A model generated the notes under the pieces. That model made no database searches, was not told the origin of the DNA, and worked only from the letters and a program-made list of their open reading frames with translations. A stretch of DNA of 64,000 nt, taken from positions 418,678 through 482,677 of the forward strand of contig JAZKJV010008273.1 of NCBI GenBank assembly GCA_037367405.1. The letters are read 5' to 3'. Below are positions 59,280 to 64,000 of this stretch, one piece after another. The position numbers and the translations under genes were made by a program. This stretch comes from Ottelia alismoides (lineage: Eukaryota > Streptophyta > Magnoliopsida > Alismatales > Hydrocharitaceae). How positions within the stretch are numbered: position 1 is the stretch's first letter; every line of letters starts with the position of its first letter.

Positions 59280-61930
59280 TGTTGGAAATGCGAGCCCACG
59301 GCGAGCCATTATGCAATAAATGTTATTGCAATTCACTCCTTAATCTGAAATGAAGATTACATAATTTGCATAATAGGTCCCTTAGTACAATTAGGATTAA
59401 GTACCATGGCCATCTTGATGATCATACAACTGTTGATTCAACTATTGAATCATAGAGGCTGGTGCTTGAATGAATATCTAAAGAGTTAGATTGAGGACTC
59501 ATCAAGCACCGTCAGATGATTGTTAAGAGATGATCTCCAGCCTGAGTAGGAGATGGCAATCCTTATCTCTGAAGGCTGATATCTGACCGACCTCTTGATG
59601 CAGGTCCTCTGCATAGGAATAGAGATTCGGAGGTGTTAGATTAGTTAGGTCAAAGAGTTGACTTAACGAGATCGAGATAACCAAAGTCCTATATCGTATG
59701 CTGTCAGGATATAGGCACGCATCCTCTGACCGGAGACAGATGTGTTGCTATATGTCTAAGTATGTACATTTGGCAGACCAATAGGTTGATGACCTAATCA
59801 AGGTCTACACACCGGCGCGCTGGTGTGCATATAAGGGCATATGAGTAATATGATCTCTCAAAGGGATCATACAGGTTCAGTTACTGAACCGGAAGACATG
59901 ACCTCACTCATGAGATATTGGGAAGAATCAAATTCCGTGCGCACGGTCGTCTCGCTTTGGAAGCTTGACTGAATTTGTATGTTTGATATATACTTTTGGA
60001 AAGTATATGATCAAGACCTAGGTATGATATATGCTTTTGGAAAGTATATGATCGATACCGACTCCCAATGATCGAATGAGAAACTTACTGATAAAACCAC
60101 GAAGTAGACAGTATAAAGTTGATCGAATACTTCGGGTTTAGTCTGAGTCTTCCAGTATGCAGGATGTACAGGTATTGGGAATACCTGAGGGTGATGTGAT
60201 CATAAACGATTGTATAACCATGACGCTTCCATTCCTAGGGAGTGATGAAACGGGTCTGGATTTTAGTGACTCCTCTCAGTAGAGAAGTGATATGATCTTG
60301 GTCCAAGTGTTGGACATTGATCTGAATGTGATTCAGATACAATGAGAAGATTAGATTTATGGTCTTGATTTAATCAAGCATCTATGGGAGGCCCGCGATC
60401 TAGATTTGAGATACGATCTCAATATCCATGTCACTATACATGGAACAATACAATCGCCCTGTCCTTATCTCCAAGTATCTGCGGAGAAAGCGCATTATCC
60501 TTGAAGGAGTTCATGGATAATTCTATTGTTGATATATGTATCCGAGCATTGAGAAAATGGATAATTAAATGTGATTTAATTATCATGAGTAATATGAATT
60601 TGATTCATATTATAAAGAGAGTTATCTTAATTAATTAAATGAGATTTAATTATCAAAGATGTAAATAATGTGAATGTGATTCATATTATTTGGACACAAG
60701 AGAATAGAGATCCAAGATGATTAAATATGATTTAATTATCATGGATATGAATAATGTGGATAGCAATATCCATATTAGTCATATATATTATAAATGTGAT
60801 TTATAATATATAAGAGAGAGCTATTTGTAATTTACATTTGTTAATTAAATGTTAATGTGAATTGGATTCACATTGGACATTAAATTGAAAATGTAATTTA
60901 CATTTTGTTTTGGGTTGTGAATGTGATTCACAAATTTTTCAATGGCATGATTGCAATGTTCACAAAATAAATTGGATTTATTTTTTGTGAAATAATTTGC
61001 AACAAAAATTGTTGCAAATAATGGAGATTACATAAAAGGTGAAATAGCCACCTTCCTAATGGAGGAGGGTGGACGGCCACCACTCCCATTAGGGAAAGGG
61101 AGGCGTCCCCCCTCTCCACATGGAAGGAGGCTTTCTCTCCTTTCATTATCTCCATGTATTGATGATTTAATTTTGTAATTAAATTGTGTTGATTTATCAA
61201 CATATATTTAATTTAAATTAAATTAATTGTTGTTGTGTTTTTAGCAACAAAATCATGACCATTGAAAGAAACACAAATTGATGTGGACCATTGGATTTGT
61301 GTTGACACATGGATTGAGATCCATGGATCCCAAAACCCTATAAAAGGAGAGGCACCCCATTGCTCTTCTGGACACATAAGTTGAGGCAACAAATCTCTCT
61401 CTCTCTCTCTCTCAATCTCTCTACACGTCCTCTCTCCATCTCTCTCATGTGGCCGTCCACCATGGATGCCCTAGAGAGGTTCTCCATCGCCGCGGCATCG
61501 TCGTTATGCTGCCCGATGGTTTGATCGTGGATCTCCGTCTCCTTCGGTGCGCCCCGCTCGTAAAGAAGACATCGGATCTCGTGTGTCGAGATCGGGAGAT
61601 CCGCCGCTTGGATCATCAACATGGATTGCAAGAAGCACGCGGGTTATCCCAGCTCTCGCAAGCGTCTCCTCCGTCGGATCGGACTTGAGACAGGAGGTCT
61701 CTTTGTTTAGAGACTCGATCGCAACCACGCTTCAAGAGGTAAACCTAATACTTGTTTGTGGTTTAGACGAAACGATCCGAGAAGTGTTCTTGGATCATGT
61801 GGTTTTCGTCGCATGAAAATTTTTTAATTTCCGCTGCATAGAACAACTAGTGCGACTAGTCGTTCTTCGTCGTATTCGATACGACGATCACGCTTCCGTG
61901 ATGCACTTAAGGATCTAACCATATCATTCA
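59280..61930 (+). repeat. 3' LTR of copia copy 2
   Basis: 2651 bp, about 99% identical to 51348-53994. Differences are mainly single substitutions plus a few one-base indels, with a small cluster at about 61630-61660. The hairpin run, TATA box (61338) and leader frame (61449-61688) are retained. Confidence 0.97.
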
Positions 61931-61935
61931 GGACG
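61931..61935 (+). other. Right target duplication of copia copy 2
   Basis: GGACG, identical to 51343-51347. Confidence 0.95.
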
Positions 61936-62412
61936 GGGCGGAGCTGGGCGGCGCATGCGGGGGAGGGAGAGGGGGACGGGGCGGAGCTGGGTGACGCGGG
62001 GTAGGGGAGGGGGGCAGCGGCCTGGGAGGAGGTGCGAGGAGCTCGGGGCAGAGCTGGGAGGAGGTGCGGGGAGCTCGGAGCGGAGCTGGGAGGAGGTGCG
62101 GGCTGGGGAGGAGTTTCGGGCGAAGAGGAGGAGGAGGAGGAGGTTGGAGGAGGAAGAAGAGGATGGGGGGAAGAGGAGGAAGAAGAAGATGATGAGGAAG
62201 AGGGTAAAATGACCCTATAATCCTTTTTGTAAAATTAATATCGCTTATGTCCTCAAAGTTAACGCCCGTTTGCACTGTAGATGGACGATCACTAACCCGA
62301 GGGGCACAAGTGATAAAATAGCAAGAAGTGAGGGGCACAACTGATATTACCAAAAAGATAGGGGCATAACTGATATTGCAAGATCTCGGAGGGGCACAAG
62401 TGATAAAATCCC

Positions 62413-62720
62413 AAAAAAAAACAGATAATTTAATTAATGGATGGATGGAGGTGTAGTTAATAGAGAGAAATTATGAAGAGAAATGGAAAAGAAGAACAAA
62501 TGGAGGAAGATGATGAAGAAGTTTGGACAATTACGCCCCTCTAACCATACTATGTTTTGAAAAAATCATGATTAAGTTCAACTTATTAACGGCTGAAATA
62601 ACGGAAAGATACAGGTGACAGAACAGTAAAAAATCAGGAGCATAACCGAAATAACAATATCTCATAGGGGTATAGCTAATAAAAAACCTTATTTATATTA
62701 TCCTCATGTTATGTTGTGAT
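62413..62720. other. Second set of foldback-like arm sequence
   Basis: 62630-62700 (GGAGCATAACCGAAATAACA, ATAGGGGTATAGCTAAT) is, in reverse complement, loosely similar to 49685-49745. It may be the opposite end of an outer, older element surrounding the nest. No gene is present. Confidence 0.35.
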
Positions 62721-64000
62721 TTGAGACATGCGTATGGCCATCGGAAGGGATAACTGTCAATATCATCATTTTTTCCCATTTCTAGATGACATATGTAAGG
62801 ATGTGTAAAAGTGGCATTTCTATTTGATAGAAAACATGTGATCATATTGTTGGTTTTATAGTGTCCCAGAATTCAGTATACAAACAATCCAATTAGGTGT
62901 TTTCATGTTTTATTTTAAGCAAATCCCCAAATCCATTCATATCCAAAAATAAAACATTAAATCATCTAAGACCGAAGAGGTATGGATATGCACAGCATGA
63001 AATTTGATGATACGGATATGCATAGTCGGGCCAATAGCCATTTACACGAACATACAGGTATGCACCTTTTTTACAGGGGAAATAGATGCGAGCCGAGTCG
63101 AGCCGAGCCGTGCCTGAGCCCTCAATTAGCTCCAAAATTGGCCCACGATCCAGCCTTGGCCGAAGAAAATTCGGCATGCATGAGTCGGATCAAGCTTAAT
63201 GCTCCACCCTACAAGTAACATAACCAAAGTGCTAGGATGTAAACGGAAGTCAATATTCATTGTTTTACGCGTGATTCAGGACTAGGGAGTGTTCACCATG
63301 TAATTATGAAAATATCCGGGGTTATAGTTATAAAAATCCCTTAAGGGTCATAGATGTGAGAATGGTGCAACTTTCATGGAAGACGTGAGCACGCAGAGAT
63401 TTAATATATATTTGTTGCAATTAGAATTTAGTTAGGGTGGAATATGATATAGATCGCACATGTACTGCAAGACACTCAACCATAGTCGAAAGTCGAAACA
63501 GTGCAACCATTTTATTAGTTAGAACACTCTGCGAGGACGTTAGAGGTGACGTCGCTCTTGTGAGGTTGCGTGAAGAAAAACGTGATCTTGCTTTAGCTGT
63601 GGAAGGTGGATCGTCTCCTGTGACGCTTTCTCTACTGTGATGGCGTGAGCCGCTCGATATTGATCGAACGGTTCACACGATTTTGTACGGTACAAGTTTA
63701 GAAAAAGTATAAAATAGTACGAACCGCTCGATTGTGATCAAGCGACGCACACAACTACTGCAGAATCTGTTGCATTTCGACCTGCAACAGGCGATCCTCT
63801 CTATTAGTTGTGAGCTAAGTGGCAAGCTGATAGCGAGCACAATAGTGCTGAAGGTAATAACATAGTAAACTGGGATGATGGTTATTATTAGGGATATTTA
63901 CACCCATAACCCTGAGTAGTTCTGTAATTACCCCGGATACCCTCAATAATCACGAATTACATGAGAAACCCTGAGTAAGTTACTCCATCTTTACATCACA
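62721..64000. other. Unassigned right end with palindromic motif pair
   Basis: No gene was recognised. 63633-63661 (GTGAGCCGCTCGAT ... ATCGAACGGTTCAC) and 63718-63752 carry the GCTCGAT...GATC motif found in the hairpin element at 45984-46166. 63893-64000 repeats phrases such as CCCTGAGTA and ACCC(C/T)GGATACCCTC, like the ends of the foldback class at 50605 and 62412. Short frames (62982-63218, 63437-63640) look fortuitous. Confidence 0.35.

Larger units (their letters stand above)
51348..61930 (+). mobile_element. Ty1/copia retrotransposon copy 2, young but coding-defective
   Basis: 10,583 bp with 2647- and 2651-bp LTRs that I read as differing at about 29 positions (about 99% identical), a PBS, a polypurine tract and a perfect 5-bp target duplication. 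Structurally it is a complete recent insertion. Its gag and pol nevertheless contain no frame longer than about 85 codons and share many inactivating changes with copy 1. It must have been copied by proteins supplied in trans, or its LTRs were homogenised by conversion. Confidence 0.95.
50605..62412. mobile_element. G-rich foldback element split by a copia insertion
   Basis: Inverted ends start GGGATTTTATCACTTGTGCC (50605) and finish with the complement at 62412. Each arm (50605-50735; about 62290-62412) contains several variants of ATATCAGTTATGCCCCT in series. Removing the copia (51348-61930) and one target copy leaves about 1.2 kb with a G-rich interior. The flanks are A-rich (TGAAAAAAA and AAAAAAAAA), so a 9-bp target duplication is possible but not decisive. 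No transposase is encoded. Confidence 0.7.

Noticed and set aside
61928..62353. 141-codon Pro-rich frame on the - strand
   Set aside because: It falls in the G-rich foldback core and its arm; there is no domain and it is low complexity.

Overview
The window reads as nuclear DNA of a flowering plant, from a repeat-rich and probably heterochromatic region. It is AT-rich and filled with nested, decayed LTR retrotransposons and small foldback DNA elements. I found no intact host gene, rRNA, tRNA or CRISPR array. Every recognisable protein segment belongs to a transposable element, and all are broken by stops or frameshifts. The plant lineage cannot be fixed from this sequence; a monocot is possible but unproven.

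Left third (1-29306). An LTR end and a tRNA-Asp-type primer-binding site lie at 1-289. A reverse-oriented LTR-like block follows (about 1490-4491). Then comes the coding region of an Athila-type Ty3/gypsy element on the + strand: gag, protease, RT, RNase H and integrase between about 4930 and 10910. Downstream is a series of polypurine hairpins (11042-11547) and an LTR start at 13076. That LTR region carries two adjacent Mutator-like foldback elements with 9-bp target duplications (14140-14525, 14543-14931) and a GC-rich foldback (15080-16067). A Ty1/copia element with 2.6-kb LTRs (17548-28077) follows. After it, 28078-29306 ends with sequence like the LTR end at window base 1.

Middle (29307-49030). 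A second gypsy element lies on the - strand. It has roughly 3.7-4 kb LTRs at 29307-33262 and 37172-40860, a PBS at 37152-37170, and a short interior that keeps protease and the acidic linker but has lost RT, RNase H and integrase. It abuts a Tork/Tnt1-like copia pol remnant (40868-43217) and its 3' LTR start. Next are a hairpin element (45984-46166), a 129-bp tandem duplication, a duplicated repeat unit and a hAT transposase remnant (about 47800-49030).

Right part (49655-64000). A foldback element with ends at 50605 and 62412 and a very G-rich core was interrupted by a second copia element (51348-61930), which has a perfect 5-bp target duplication GGACG. This copia belongs to the same family as the one at 17548-28077.

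The most notable observation is that the 51348-61930 copia has LTRs about 99% identical to each other, so it inserted recently. Yet its gag and pol are dead, and at least seven inactivating changes are shared with the much older copy at 17548-28077. The family therefore seems to have been mobilised in trans long after its coding capacity was lost. All four LTRs also carry a run of about ten short hairpins, most with an AAT-NNG-ATT centre, upstream of the TATA box.
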